NCBI GenBank assembly: GCA_013398055.1 | Contig: VZRS01009627.1 | Location: forward strand, 342,592 to 406,591 | Source of the DNA: Ifrita kowaldi | Lineage: Eukaryota; Chordata; Aves; Passeriformes; Cinclosomatidae | DNA length: 64,000 nucleotides | Direction: 5' to 3' | Shown here: positions 10,771-22,219 of the stretch, piece after piece | Numbering within the stretch: position 1 is the first letter of the stretch | Layout of the letters: every line of letters begins with the position of its first letter | Translations under genes and position numbers: made by a program | The notes under the pieces: model-generated | The model's input: only the letters and a program-made list of their open reading frames with translations | Told to the model about the DNA's origin: nothing | Databases searched by the model: none

Positions 10771-13577
10771 GATGCTGTAAGAAACTATGGGTGAACCAGA
10801 AATTTAGACCAATGCCCTGCCTTTGTGCGTTTAGAAATTTTCAAAAGAAACATCAAGCTGTGGACATGAGGTTTTGGCAGAGAGGCTGGCTGTAACCTCT
10901 GCACTTTAAACACTGACAGCAACAGGCTTTTCCCTCCCTGGATTTCTGTTTTCTTAGTTTTTCTCCTAAGGTTAAGGCAGGTTGAACACAGCCCTGACAC
11001 CAGCTATTTTCATTTCTTTGTATGCAGAGATCAGCCACAGAGCTCTCAGCTGACCAGGCCTGAGAGAAGCCTAATACTACCCTACGACAGTCTAGAAAGT
11101 TCACCATGGTGAAGGCTTTCTGTTCCTTATGAGTGAGAGTTTCAAGGAAATTTAAATATTTTAGGGTAGATGCAGAGTTGAAATTCCTATGTGCTTAGGT
11201 TGGCTTTATTGGTATCCCTCACAGCAGCAATAAAAAATAAAACAATTTCTAAAGAAATGACTGCAATTCGAAGAGCTTGACCTTGTCTTCCACCTCTTTG
11301 AGTAATAAGGGAACATGTTGTGGTCCCAGTGCCTTATGCTCTGTTTGTAGTCGCTGCATAAAGTTGTAAATCGAATATATTGCACAGTCATGGTCATGCA
11401 TAGCCCTCATCTGCTGGTCAGCAAGGGTCACCCCATGCCTCACATGACCCTTACTACAGTCTGACAAGTGAGAAAGTATTCTTTTTTAATCAAAGACATG
11501 CTGTGGAAGACTAAGAAAGAATAAGCAGCAAGGGTTCAGTAACACACACACACAGCCCTCACGGCTTTATCCCACCCTGCCACTGATTCCCTCTGCCATC
11601 TTGAACAAACTAACTCCCAGGTATCTCAATCTTCCCCAAATCCCAAATGCAATAATAGTTCTTCCTGTCTCCACGAGTGATGGAGGGAATTTTGTTAATA
11701 TCTTCAACCCCTTCAGCTTCCCAGCTGAAAAGTGCTATTCACGCACAGATTATTATATTTGGAGCTGAGGATAATGGGGATATTCAACTGTATGGGCTGT
11801 CTATAACTCAGATGCCTTTTATTCCTTGCTTGAAATGTAGAGCTCTGAGCTAACTGAACACCTTCCATCAAAGTGACTGTCATTTTTTCATATTGATGCA
11901 GCTGTGATTCATAATTTCTTTTCCATAATCCTTTGAGAAACCAGAAAGGATAGAGGAATACCCACAGCCTCTTTCTCTGGAAGCTGCTGTCTCCTCAGCC
12001 AGGAGGCTGCTGTGGAGGGCAGGGGCTCTGGTAGGACTGGCAGTGAAAGCTCTCGTCACCAGCTTTTAATCAAACCCGCCAGCCCTCCTGTAACAGGACT
12101 GTCTGTCAGCAGCTCCGGCAATTCAGCGCCCAAAGTGCTCCTTGCTCCTCAGCCTAATTCAGGAAACAACTCTTCTTTAGGAGTGTTAACATTGGCATCC
12201 ACTACCTCATTCCAGCTTATATTTTAGCAAATAATTTCTCTTTCCTTTCACCAAATTCATCCTCAGTGGAAATTAGAACTATATATTGCCATACTCTTGA
12301 AAATTCCTGAATAAATCAAGGGCTGGGTGATTTGAATTTATAACAGCACTATCCATCACTCCTTGAGCAGCACAACACTTAATCCTCTGTCTTTCTTCCA
12401 TCTGAAAGTAGCCTTGGGGATTAAGTACTACTGGGTATAAAATCACCTCACCTGTCTTACGAAAAATATCCAGAACATGACAATTTTACTGACATAAATT
12501 TGTCATTCCAGACACAGAATATTTCTGCCCATAATTTGCATTGTACAGCTTTTGAGACTGTAACACAAAAGAACATACACTGTTTCCACAACCTCTCACT
12601 CTTCCCAAAATTCCCTGTTTAATGATTTTGGTTTTGAAATTGCAAACCTCAAATTGCTTACTGGAGTCATCTGAGTAGAAGGCACGGAGATTTGAATGTG
12701 GCCTGAGCAGATTTAAACCCCAAATACAGAAAGTGTTTGATTTTGTATCCCAATTAAAAGAGAAAAGAACAACTTTGTAGCAGAATTCTAGCTCGATAAT
12801 TAGCTTCCAAATATGGGAATTAAAAAATAAAGATGCGAAAGAAGAAGAAAAAAAGACTAACAAAAACTTTTGGGGTTTTTTTTTTGGAGATCAGGTTAAA
12901 TAAAAATTTTTAAAAGTTAAACTGTAAGTTAGAGCTCCTTAAAAAATAAATGTGTCCATAAACACCAATTACTATGGGGCAGAAAAAGCCTGTTATTGTC
13001 CCAGACCTCCTATGAGGGAAGGATCACCTGCTTGTGCTCTTTGCCATGGTGTAAACTCTAAAATGGCCTCAAAATGGCTCAGCAGACCCTAACTTCTATT
13101 CAATGATAACCATGCATTGAGTTCAAAATTCACCAATATTACTGTCAATAAAACTATAGCCAGGATTATATGCAGAATTAGGGCTCCAGCCTGGATGAAG
13201 TCTGTTGTAGTCTCTGCTTACATTATTTTCCTTTCTGGGAGAAAATCTTTGTCTGGAAAAGGAATTAAAAACTGCATGTCTTGTAATGTAAAAATGGAAT
13301 AAACACCAGAGGATGTGAGGAAATTAAGCAAGAGAAATGCACAGAAGTTTAAGTACAATTTTTCATGGAATTCCCTGTAACTTCATATAATAATAATTAT
13401 ACTTCATAATTTTGCATAGTGATAAATAAATATTTTCCCCAGAAAAAGCAAATATTATTATTTCTTGAACTCTGTGCAAAAGAAAGAGGGAAATACCTAA
13501 AATGAAACCCAGGCATATTTTATGTTGATTGCAGTAATAAAATCTCAACCTCTGCAACCATCAGAATCAATGTTACT
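10771..13577. other. No gene seen; two possible regulatory stretches
   Basis: Open frames up to 125 codons (minus, 12486-12863) show no family features. A short (CA)n run lies near 11541-11553. Two stretches, about 11690-11940 and 12000-12230, have a mixture of homeodomain-like TTAAT/ATTA sites, retained CpG (near 12055-12130) and no repeat signature. They could be conserved non-coding elements, but I cannot separate them from neutral sequence without alignment. Confidence 0.4.
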
Positions 13578-13668
13578 GTAGGGGTCTGACCCAGAATTCA
13601 CTGGAGTCTAGGGAGAGATTTGTCCTGACTTCAATGGGCTTTGGATTAGGTTCTGCAGGAACAGCCAA
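13578..13668. mobile_element. Palindromic repeat relic (CCATTGACTTCAATGG type)
   Basis: The right arm contains TGACTTCAATGGGCTTTGG followed by ATTAGG. The left arm GTCTGACCCA...CACTGGAGTC is an imperfect reverse complement of it. Hairpin repeats built from this sequence (TTGAAGTCAATGG arms ending in GGATCAGGCCC-like sequence) are, as I recall, widespread in turtle, crocodile and bird genomes. This copy is diverged, especially its left arm. The assignment rests on remembered sequence, not on a search. Confidence 0.5.
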
Positions 13669-16190
13669 ACCCTGCAAAAAAATTGTTCTGCCAAGTTCAA
13701 AACCAGATCTTTGAATACAAATAAAACTGAACCTCAATATCATCTCTTCTTGCAATAAATTCTTCTAAGTTCATTGGGTAGAAGGAGCTGAGATTTCACA
13801 ATACCTAAAAGCTCAGTTTCCCACATTCCAACAGAAATAAAGAAACCTGATGGGGCTTTACTGGTTCCATCTTTTCTGTTCTCCAGGGAATACTGAAGAC
13901 AAGGCTCCTCACTTGCTGGTGGAACTCACTCCGTTCCCACGTGAAAGTTAGTAGGAACCTCTGCCACAACTGCAGTTCTCAGGATGAGGGAGGGACGAAA
14001 AATGCATCCTTCTCTTATTTGGTTTCCTCAGAGATTATGGGTATAAATCCCATGCCCAGATTGAAGAGATGCTTTTTTTATTTGGTTTTTTTTTCACCCT
14101 CTCCACAACTTCTTGGCTCCCATCACTGGCTTGGAAGTGCGTTTTATTTATTTGGGGGAAGGTGTAGGCTGGACAGTTGAGGTCGTATTTCACGTGTGCG
14201 TAGTCCTATGACTTTAATTGCTCTGTTTTTTTCCGCTCATCATTTCCCTACTACCTTCACTCGTTGCTGCAAAGCCAATAAATCCCAATAAATCCCTTGG
14301 CTCTGTAGCATATTGAATGCACTTAGAGTCCTCCAGAGAGGACTGGTCAGCCATCACACCTCTCTGACTGCTTGCTGTCTGCTTCATTCTTGTCTGGCAT
14401 TTGCAACCCCAGTGCTGGACTGACATAGCCACTGAGATGGGCTCTGGCGTGGCTGGCAGGTGTTCAAATGCAGGTTTATTTCAATATTACAGCCCTGATT
14501 AATAATGTGGGTCAAGGGATTCTGGGGCAATGGCTGGTCTCTCAGTTGCTGCTGGTGTGAGCTTTGGGGCTGGGTTGGATCTTCAGCTTTTAATTGCTTT
14601 TTCATTAGTTTAAGAGTAATATGTATCATTGCACCAGGCAGATTTTTCAGGTTTTCGAATAGCTCTTCCTGTGGTATTCCTCTGCCAATAGTACTTTAAA
14701 TTAAAAAACTTCACGAGAACTCAGTCACCTGGCTCACCATGACACACAGTTTTATTTAACCAAAACAGGGACTTCTGCTTCTGCTTCATGCGTCACAGTT
14801 AAGTCTGAGCATCACCTGTCCTCTTATAGTATATGAAAACCTCTGCAAAGAAGCAAACTGCAAGGAAACCTGCAACAAATCTTTCTGTTTTCAGGAGAAC
14901 CTAACACTGACTTCTCTTCACCTCTATCTGGCAAGACAATGTCTTGATTTTCTCTAAAAATTTAAATATGTGAAGGAATTATGGAAAAGCAACCACTTGG
15001 TTTCTTCCCCCTCCTCTTCATGCACTCATTAGAGGTAACTAAAACTCATAGTTCACATTCATTCAGAGTAAATTATTTTGGGGGAAGTAAGATGAAACGT
15101 GAGCAGGAGAAGCTCTATGTAAGGCTTGTGTGTCATCTGGTAACAGAAATGTGTCAGGAGAGTGACAAGTCAGTTTTTGTGAGAAAATCCACTGTCATGA
15201 CTATTATTTTAGTTGACTTCAGAAACATGTATAAAAATAAATCCCACACAGGCTCTCTTAAAGGTATGTATTACTGCAGGTCCATAAACCAATACAACAC
15301 CTGGATTTAGCAGTCATAATCCCTACATCTTTTCTGTTTAATATATGCATGTAAATGCATATACACACATAGTTTTGCTGTTTTAAACACAGGCCATATT
15401 TAAGCTCCCTTTCTTTGTGTCAGGACAGATGGATTTAAGTCACAGCAACAGTAAATATAATGTTTCTGTCTGGTTAACATGAACAAATATGTCTGTGTGC
15501 AACATTCATGAGTCGACTTCAATGCACTCAGCAGAAGAGCTCAACCATTTTACCAGCTCTGATGTAACACAAATTTAAAATATATGGTCATTTGCTCAAG
15601 AGCGACAGAACAGATGACTCTTCCCAGCTAATGTATTCACTGTCAGCTTCCTCCAGTTTAGTTGCCAGCTAGTTTCTCCTATCCATCAAAGATGTTTTCA
15701 TTAAAACTGATTAGCTGCTGAAAACACAGTGAAAGGGGACACCAGTGATTTTTATTCTAAAATTAGCTGCTTTTTTATTTTCACGAATGTGTCATCAATT
15801 TCACTCACAACTCTTCCATTTCGAAAGCAGAACCCAACCATTATGTATAAGCCAAAAAAGGTGGAAACAGAGGGAGAAGAATTCTGATTAAGAGCATAGC
15901 CCCTTACTTTCCCAATACATCTGTAGTAGATTTCTGCTACTTCCAAATTCTAATTAAGAGCTTTTTCTCCCAAGACCTACATATCTGTATTATCAAGCAT
16001 TAAAAAGCACTTGAGACTCTTTTTTTTTTTTCCCTTGGACAAACCTTACTCAGGAGAAGTTATAACCATCAGCTTGAAGGCACTTTTCAGACAGCCCCAG
16101 GGGAACAGAGAGGTACCTAGGGCTGCTCCCTGCTAACGCTGCGGGTGCTCGCTGCCTGACAGACCCCCTTGTTCTTCCCTCATTTACTTG
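13669..16190. other. No gene seen
   Basis: Frames are short (at most 109 codons, 14981-15310 +) and unrecognisable. A 10-base unit AATAAATCCC is repeated exactly twice at 14277-14296. The stretch 14450-14690 holds several TAAT/ATTA motifs with GC-richer spacers and might be a conserved element, but the evidence is weak. A 13-T run lies near 16020. Confidence 0.5.
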
Positions 16191-16193
16191 CAG

Positions 16194-16216
16194 ACAACTC
16201 CTGCAACAGAAAGAAG
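16194..16216 (+). other. Possible 23-bp micro-exon between splice-like sites
   Basis: A pyrimidine-rich tract (16162-16190) ends in TTACTTGCAG at 16193, a good acceptor. 23 bases later AGAAG is followed by GTAATT, an acceptable donor at 16217; a second donor-like GAG/GTAAGA lies at 16271. The 23-base length is not a multiple of three. Splice-like pairs are common by chance, so only transcript reads could establish this. Confidence 0.15.
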
Positions 16217-18530
16217 GTAATTCCTGTAGGAAAAGACCCTTATTTGGTTAAATGATACCGTTTAGGGGGAGGTAAGATGGAGGCAAGCAGCGCACTTTTC
16301 AGGAAGTCAAGGTTTTTTTGTGCAAACAGCCCAAGAAAGCTTCCTCTTGACAGCAGATTGCTTCTTCCCTGGCTGCACCAGGCTGGAGCAGTTCTGGTGT
16401 GTCCTGAGTGCAGCTGCTGCTCAGCACTGGCTCTGACACATGGAAGTAGCTCCATGCAGTAATTAGCTCAGAATTAGAAAGAGGAAACTCGGAAAGACAC
16501 AGCAGACAGAGATGATGTCCAAATGTTTGGAGAAAGAGAGCTTCTTATGGGGATTGAACTTTCTGTAACTTGGTTTGCTCTGAAGATTGCTGATTCACTG
16601 ACTTTTATTATTTTAATATGTCTCTGTAAAACTAACAATTTATTAGGAGCCAAATCCGCAGCTGGAATAAATTGTCTGATTTATCAGCCTACCTTTCACA
16701 ACACCCTTTTTGCTCTGGCCTTTAGTGTTAAATCCCACTTCAGCCTCAACAGTAAAAGCCTTTCCCAAGTTTAAGTGCTGGAGGTACAGGGAGGAAAAGC
16801 TTTTTCCTGTTGTTGCTGATACTGCTCAGAGGCTTTGCAAGGATTTTTCAGGCTAAGGATTTAATTGCAATGTCTAATCTGAGTTGTCTTTAAGTCTTGG
16901 ATGCTGTTCATTAGACAGATATTTTCTGCTTCTTCTTTCCAAAACTTAAGCATCACAAAAACAAGACTGTATAAGGCTGGAGCCTCTAAAACCCGCTCTA
17001 GGCAGCTCAGGGAGACAACGGTGTTCCTAGAGGAGATCTCTAAAACCTGAAAACAGTGCTTCGAGGAATTTTTGCCAAAGCACTTTGGAACTTTTTTCTG
17101 CAGATGTGACAAACAGGAGGATGTGACTGAAAGAGATTGAGAAACAAAAGGTTCAGGACATGAGATACTTTTACCCCAAATAGCCTGACCAACTAACAAA
17201 ATAAGTATAGGATGTTTGTTTTCTGTAATATCCACAGTGTTGGAAGTGCTTTTCCAAGGCAGGAATGTGCAGCTCCTGCCCAGAGATCCACTGTACCTCT
17301 CTGAGGGGCTTTCACCACCCTCTGCATGGTGGGAACATTTCTCTCTAACACACACCTCTGCAGAGCAATTTTGTTAAAACAGTTTTGTCGCTATTTCATA
17401 CCTTTTTATACTTCAAATGCTCATAAAAAATGCTACCAAAAGATGCACATGAAAAAATGTTGCCTGCTACATAAGTGGGCAATTACATTTTTCTGTATTA
17501 GGGTGCATTCAGAATTTACTCCATTTGTTTTAATCCTGATTTTATATAACAAAATGCAATAAAGCATCTGTTTCTTTTTTACTTTATTTTTAATAACAAG
17601 AAAAAATTAACTTGATAAACTAATTTCTCTATCTGGATTGCAAAATTCTGCATATATTCAAAAATTATTTGGCAGCCAGTCAAATCGCTAGCAGAAAATC
17701 CTTTATTTTTCTAATTTGCTTCAAAAATCTGAGATCAAGTTCTTTCCATGTTTGCTTTATGCAGTGGAACACATCACTAATTTCAGATGAGTCTCACGGG
17801 TATTTGGGGTATGTATGTACTTTTAATCAATGGGTATAAATGGAGGTATCTGACATTTCAAATCATCCAACACACGGGCTTTATTTCTTAATTTTTTTCC
17901 TACGTAAAGCCCTTTACATCTCTTTTTTTGTGCCCTTTTGCTGACGTTTTTCCTCCCACAATTTCATAGCTTTTTAAAGATGGTGTGTCTCTTTGCATTT
18001 GAGAGAAAATCACAATTCCTGTGGATTTACTGTGGTATAAATGGTGGGAATATCAGACTTAGAACATCACCATCTCTTCTCCTGCTGCTGTCCTTCATCC
18101 TCCCTAATACTTTGGAAATTACACTGTTTTCTGTGGTTAAGTCTTATCCGTGTTCCCATTTGACGCAGAAACAAACAAAACCCACTTATCTCTGGTGAAG
18201 CCCTGCAAATTACAACCTTCCAGCCCAAAATGATAACTTAATCTTCCAGGAAACAGCACAGACAGAGAGTATTTGAGCTTTGGGGAATAGTAGCTCACTG
18301 TGGCATGTGAAGCCAGAGCTTCATCCCTTCACATGTCCTGGACCAAAAGATATGTGAAGGGATGCAAGGGCTGAATAATTTTGCTTGTGATTTTCACACT
18401 GGTTCACACAGAAAGGCCTTAATGCATCTGGCCTCAGATTTTCACTCTTGAAGATCTCTCTGGCATGAAGGTGGGGTTAGTTTCCCACTTTTAGTGCAAT
18501 AAGAATGTTGGATTAAAACGCTAGTGAAGC
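16217..18530. other. No gene seen
   Basis: This holds the second-longest frame of the window, 164 codons on the minus strand (16861-17355). It has no recognisable domain, no clear start context and no splice partner, so I do not call it a gene. The region is AT-rich with no interspersed repeat that I recognise. Confidence 0.5.
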
Positions 18531-18534
18531 AGGT

Positions 18535-18915
18535 GTTGGTACCAGCTCAGGGGCGCTGCAGAGGGGATCCGCTGGTCCCGTAACTCAGCGGTTGTTCCTG
18601 TGCTGTGGAGGAGCAGCTTTCTGTTCCTGCTACTCCAGCTGTTTAAAAATAATGCATCCCTGAACAGTGGGAGGGAAATTGCAGGCGCTCAGCCGGCCCT
18701 TCCTGGTGCACAATGGCAGGAAGGCACTGCTATGGTTTCTCTGGGGCCTGTGTGGCCTGATATAACTCTGCCAAAGAAATACAGCGAGCGTGTGAGGCAA
18801 AGCCACACACAATTTGTGAGCTGTGTTAAAGGACAGATAATGCTGGATGAGTTAGCAGCTGTGCTTTGAAAATGTTTCGTCTGCTGGTAGTAAATGCTGA
18901 TTGATCCTTGGCATA
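18535..18915. promoter_or_regulatory. CpG-retaining block, possible regulatory element
   Basis: About ten CpG dinucleotides occur within about 340 bases, against very few in the flanks. There is a MEF2-like TTTAAAAATAATG (near 18640), a GATA site in GGACAGATAATGC (near 18835) and no repeat signature. Overlapping frames on both strands (60-89 codons) reflect the GC-richer composition. The function is inferred. Confidence 0.25.
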
Positions 18916-19034
18916 TCCATGCATAAAAGCCACTTACCTTTAGCAAATGACCATTAGTCTTATGTATTCACGTTTTTTTCTTCCCTCATGTGTTGTCATA
19001 CTGAACAACTCTGCCTGAGAGAATACATAACCAT

Positions 19035-19416
19035 GGCTGAGTGAGCTGGGGGTATTCAGCCTGGAGAAGAGAATGCTCCTGGGAGACCTTAGAGCCCCTT
19101 CTGGTACCTGAAGGGGCCACAGGAGTGTTGGAGTGGGACTTTTTACAAGGGTCTGGAATGACAGGACAAGGGGCAATGGCTTCAAACTGACAGAGAGTAG
19201 TTTCAAATTTGGTATTAGGAAGAAATTCTTCACAGTGAGGGTGGTGAGACACTATAACAGGTTGCCCAGAGAAGATGCCCCATCCCTGGAAGTGTTCAAG
19301 GCCAGGTTGGATGGGGCCCTGAGCAACCTGGGATAGTGAAAAGTGTTCCTGCCCATGGCAGGGGGCTGGACAAACAATCTTAATGCCTCTTCCAGCCCAA
19401 ATAATTCCATGACTCT
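19035..19416 (+). mobile_element. CR1 LINE fragment, sense, 5'-truncated
   Basis: This is a clear match to the 3' end of avian CR1. It starts near AGCTGGGGGTATTCAGCCTG, passes through GACTTTTTACAAGGGTCTGG and AGGAAGAAATTCTTCACAGT, then AGGTTGCCCAGAGAAG, ATGCCCCATCCCTGGAAGTG and TCCTGCCCATGGCAGGGGGC, and ends near ATAATTCCATGACTC, the usual CR1 terminus. About eight bases normally present after CCCAGAGAAG are deleted. It is a dead 3' fragment and the best single piece of evidence that the DNA is avian. Confidence 0.95.
19133..19336 (+). pseudogene. Remnant of CR1 ORF2 C-terminus
   Basis: The plus frame reads through the end of the CR1 ORF2 protein: residues GNGFKL, GIRKKFFTVRVVRHYNRLPR, then DAPSLEVFKARLDGALSNLG and a stop. 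This matches the usual CR1 ending, but two or three residues are missing between LPRE and DAPS because of the small deletion. No endonuclease or reverse-transcriptase catalytic residues are present, so the fragment is inactive. Confidence 0.85.
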
Positions 19417-19419
19417 TGC

Positions 19420-20585
19420 TGCCCATCTGAGAGCTCATAACACTTCAGATCACAGTTGCAAGTGGTTTTTGGGGGGTCAAAATGCATCACTGAAACACCC
19501 AGAATAAGGCAAGTGATTCCAAATCCTTTCAAGTCTCAGCCAACTGCTCTTTCTGACACTGTGACAAATAGTATGTGGTCCTGCAATTAAAATTACTACA
19601 GAGACAAAGCAAACAAATCCCAGGGCCTATTAGAAACATCTAATCATGACAGAAAAATTGCACCACAGAAGTATGCTAAACAAAACACTTATTATGAATA
19701 CCTCAAAACACAATGACAAATGCAAGATTGTAAAGATCAACAATAAAAATTAAATGTAAAAAACCCTCAAAACAAATGTCTCCTAAATTAATGACAATAT
19801 TTATAGAACAGATCCAAGCACAGACCTAATATTTAGCTTTATTTAAAATTTGGCTCCCAAGAGAATTAAAAAAACAGCTGGTATTGTTGATCTAATAGCG
19901 CCATGTCGTCCCAAGCAGACGGTGTAAGGACTGTGTGAGGTTCAATGTCAACAAGCCATAGACTCGGAAAGATTGGGTTTACTATTTTATTTTATGTTTA
20001 AATGTTGTGCTGCAATGAGAGTGGAATTAGATGAAACTCTGGAGCAAATATACAGTTTGAACCCTAATTCATTTAGTCAGTTTAAGGAAAGGGAGAAATA
20101 AATATCACCCCGCTCAGTACAGCCGGCTGAACTGTACAGTTCAACATCCACAGAGAGCATCAGGAGGGATGTGCAAGACTAAATGAAAAGCAACACAGCA
20201 ATCCTGATTCAGTTCTTTGTTAGCCACCTACAGAGAGGAAGCAGTTTATTGTCTGATTTTTGAAAACCTGACAAAAATTGAGCTGTCTAGGTGTTTGTTC
20301 GTGGATTATAATGTCTAACATTTGGCAATGGAAATATCACTTAGGATCCTTTCTCTTCTAAATAAACATAATTCAAACCATCAACAAAAAACAAACTCAG
20401 GAAAGCATTTTGACCTGCTGCATTTAGCCAAAATGATGATTATCTCCAGGGTGACAGTGTGGTCTATGAAATAAGCTGTTCTGTTACAGCTTTCCACTAC
20501 CTTTCTACACTCCATACCTTTATCCAGTGGTCCTAAGAAAGTGTCTGGGGCTTGTTCAGCATGAAAAGACCCGTGTGAGAGCAAT
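19420..20585. other. No gene seen
   Basis: AT-rich DNA between two CR1 fragments, with only one short minus frame (20381-20584). I see no repeat or signal. Confidence 0.6.
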
Positions 20586-20675
20586 GTGGTCTAGCTGAAG
20601 GTGTCCCTGCTCATTTCAGTGAGGTTGGACTAGATGACTTTCAGTGGTTCCTTCCAACCCAAACCGTTCTGTGAT
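20586..20675 (+). mobile_element. CR1 LINE 3' tail, sense
   Basis: Roughly the last 90 bases of an avian CR1: GTGGTCTAGCTGAAGGTGTC, then AGGTTGGACTAGATGACTTT, and TTCCTTCCAACCCAAACCGT followed by TCTGTGATCA. Only the untranslated tail remains, with a few substitutions. It lies 1.2 kb from the preceding CR1 copy in the same orientation and appears to be an independent insertion. Confidence 0.88.
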
Positions 20676-20799
20676 CAGTGAGAACTAATGAGGACTTCGC
20701 GATTTAGACAACTCCATAAACTGCCAATATATATTTATGTTCCCAAATGTACACACACAGGCCTATTAATATGATGCTGCTGAAAAACTAAAATTTACT

Positions 20800-21220
20800 T
20801 GTTGCTGCCAAAGCTGGTTCCACACTCCGCGTACAGAGTTGTACAAACCCCTCATACATCTAGAGCTTGTGGAATGTGTAGGAGGGCAGGAGAGCAGCCA
20901 GCTCCCCCACCCAGCCCAGCACACATATGAAAAACACCCAAGGGACTCTTTGATTTGCACAGTGCCCGGGCAACAATTATTGGATTAGGGTGACAAATAG
21001 GATGAGCGAGTTTGAGCTGTGCCCCCTCCTTCTCATGTTAAGGGAGCAAAGCAAAGCACCGGGAGGGCCTCTGCAACGCCCCAGATGCCTCCCCCCTGGA
21101 AGGATGTTTCTTCCCTCCAGCTTTTCCAGCCTGGCCCTTTTCCATCTCATGTGGAACAAATGTCAGAATAATCCTGACACGGAAATCTCTTAACCACGCT
21201 CTAAAATCTGTCTGCACATG
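20800..21220. promoter_or_regulatory. CpG-retaining block with TCF and SOX/HOX-like sites
   Basis: About eight CpG dinucleotides lie between 20828 and 21200. CTTTGAT (near 20947) matches the TCF/LEF core, and GCAACAATTATTGG (near 20970) combines SOX-like and homeodomain-like sequence. No repeat or coding signature is seen, and small frames on both strands overlap. Enhancer status is inferred only. Confidence 0.27.
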
Positions 21221-21744
21221 GGGGAAAAAGACCCAAATATCTGATACATGCATCAATATGGGACTTCCCTAATTGACAGAAACCTGTGGATAAGTGCTCC
21301 TCCCTGCCAGGAGTGTCTGCCCAGGTGCACACCCAACACACTGATTTGACATACTGCCTGCTATCAAAATCTATCTAACATGCCCCTTTTTCCTCTTTAT
21401 TCATACTGAGAGCCCATAATCTTTTACTAAGAAGAATTTTTGTAAGAAATAACAAGAAAAGTGCTTCCTAAGCCCATTTTATAGGGAAACTTACTTTTTT
21501 GTTTCCAATCGTTGCATATCTTTATCCCCTCCGGAATGATTTCTCAGTGATATATGGTGCTAGATGCTCTTTACCATCAGTTTCTTGGCATTGAATTGCA
21601 CTCAGTTTAGTTTCTGACACATCCGGTTGAACAATAAAGTTTTTCGAAAAAAATTGAGTCCTGACACACAGGAGCTGTACATAAATTTCCTTTAATGTTC
21701 CTAATGGCATCTTTTGTATTCAGGAGACCATTTAATATCACCAG

Positions 21745-21998
21745 ACTTTTTTTTTTTTTGACTCTTCTACATTCTCCTTTTTTGGACCAGGTCAGCGAGA
21801 GGGGCAGAAACCACGGAAAATCTCAGGGTTACATTTCCTATAATACCCATGCAAACCAAAAATTGAAACTTTTTTTTTTTTTGACTCTTCTACATTCTCC
21901 TTTTTTGGACCAGGTCAGCGAGAGAGGCAGAAACCACGGAAAATCTCAGGGTTACATTTCCTATAATACCCATGCAAACCAAAAATTGAAACTTTTTT
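21745..21998. repeat. Exact 123-bp tandem duplication
   Basis: Two head-to-tail copies of a 123-bp unit occupy 21745-21867 and 21868-21990, and a third start (AC plus eight T) follows to about 22000. Each copy begins AC followed by 13 T and ends CCAAAAATTGAA. The copies differ at one visible position (GAGGGGCAG versus GAGAGGCAG). Because 123 is a multiple of three, the repeat reads as two 41-residue repeats in a plus-strand frame, but I see no sign that this is coding. Near identity means a recent duplication or an assembly artefact. Confidence 0.97.
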
Positions 21999-22219
21999 TT
22001 GTTATCTGAATAGGGAAATGGCCTCTAAAACAGCTGAGAAACCAGGGTTAGACTTCATTCTTCAGCCTAAAAGTCATGGATTTAGTCCTATTTCATGAAC
22101 AATTGCTGATTCATATAACCTTGGGAATGACCTGAAATTTCACTCAAAGTCATTTTTTTCATGTCTGATAATAATTTCAGTGTATCTCCATATAGAACCT
22201 GCCATATTTGCTGTAATAT

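Noticed and set aside
13411..13432. TTGCATAGT, seed-like match to miR-153
   Set aside because: The bases after the seed do not match and there is no hairpin partner sequence.
16861..17355. 164-codon frame, minus strand
   Set aside because: The peptide looks superficially protein-like but has no family motif, convincing start or splice context.
18986..19438. 150-codon minus frame
   Set aside because: It is the antisense of a CR1 fragment and has no independent coding support.
21695..22009. Frame encoding two identical 41-residue repeats
   Set aside because: By-product of the 123-bp tandem duplication, beginning at a T homopolymer; no sign of coding.
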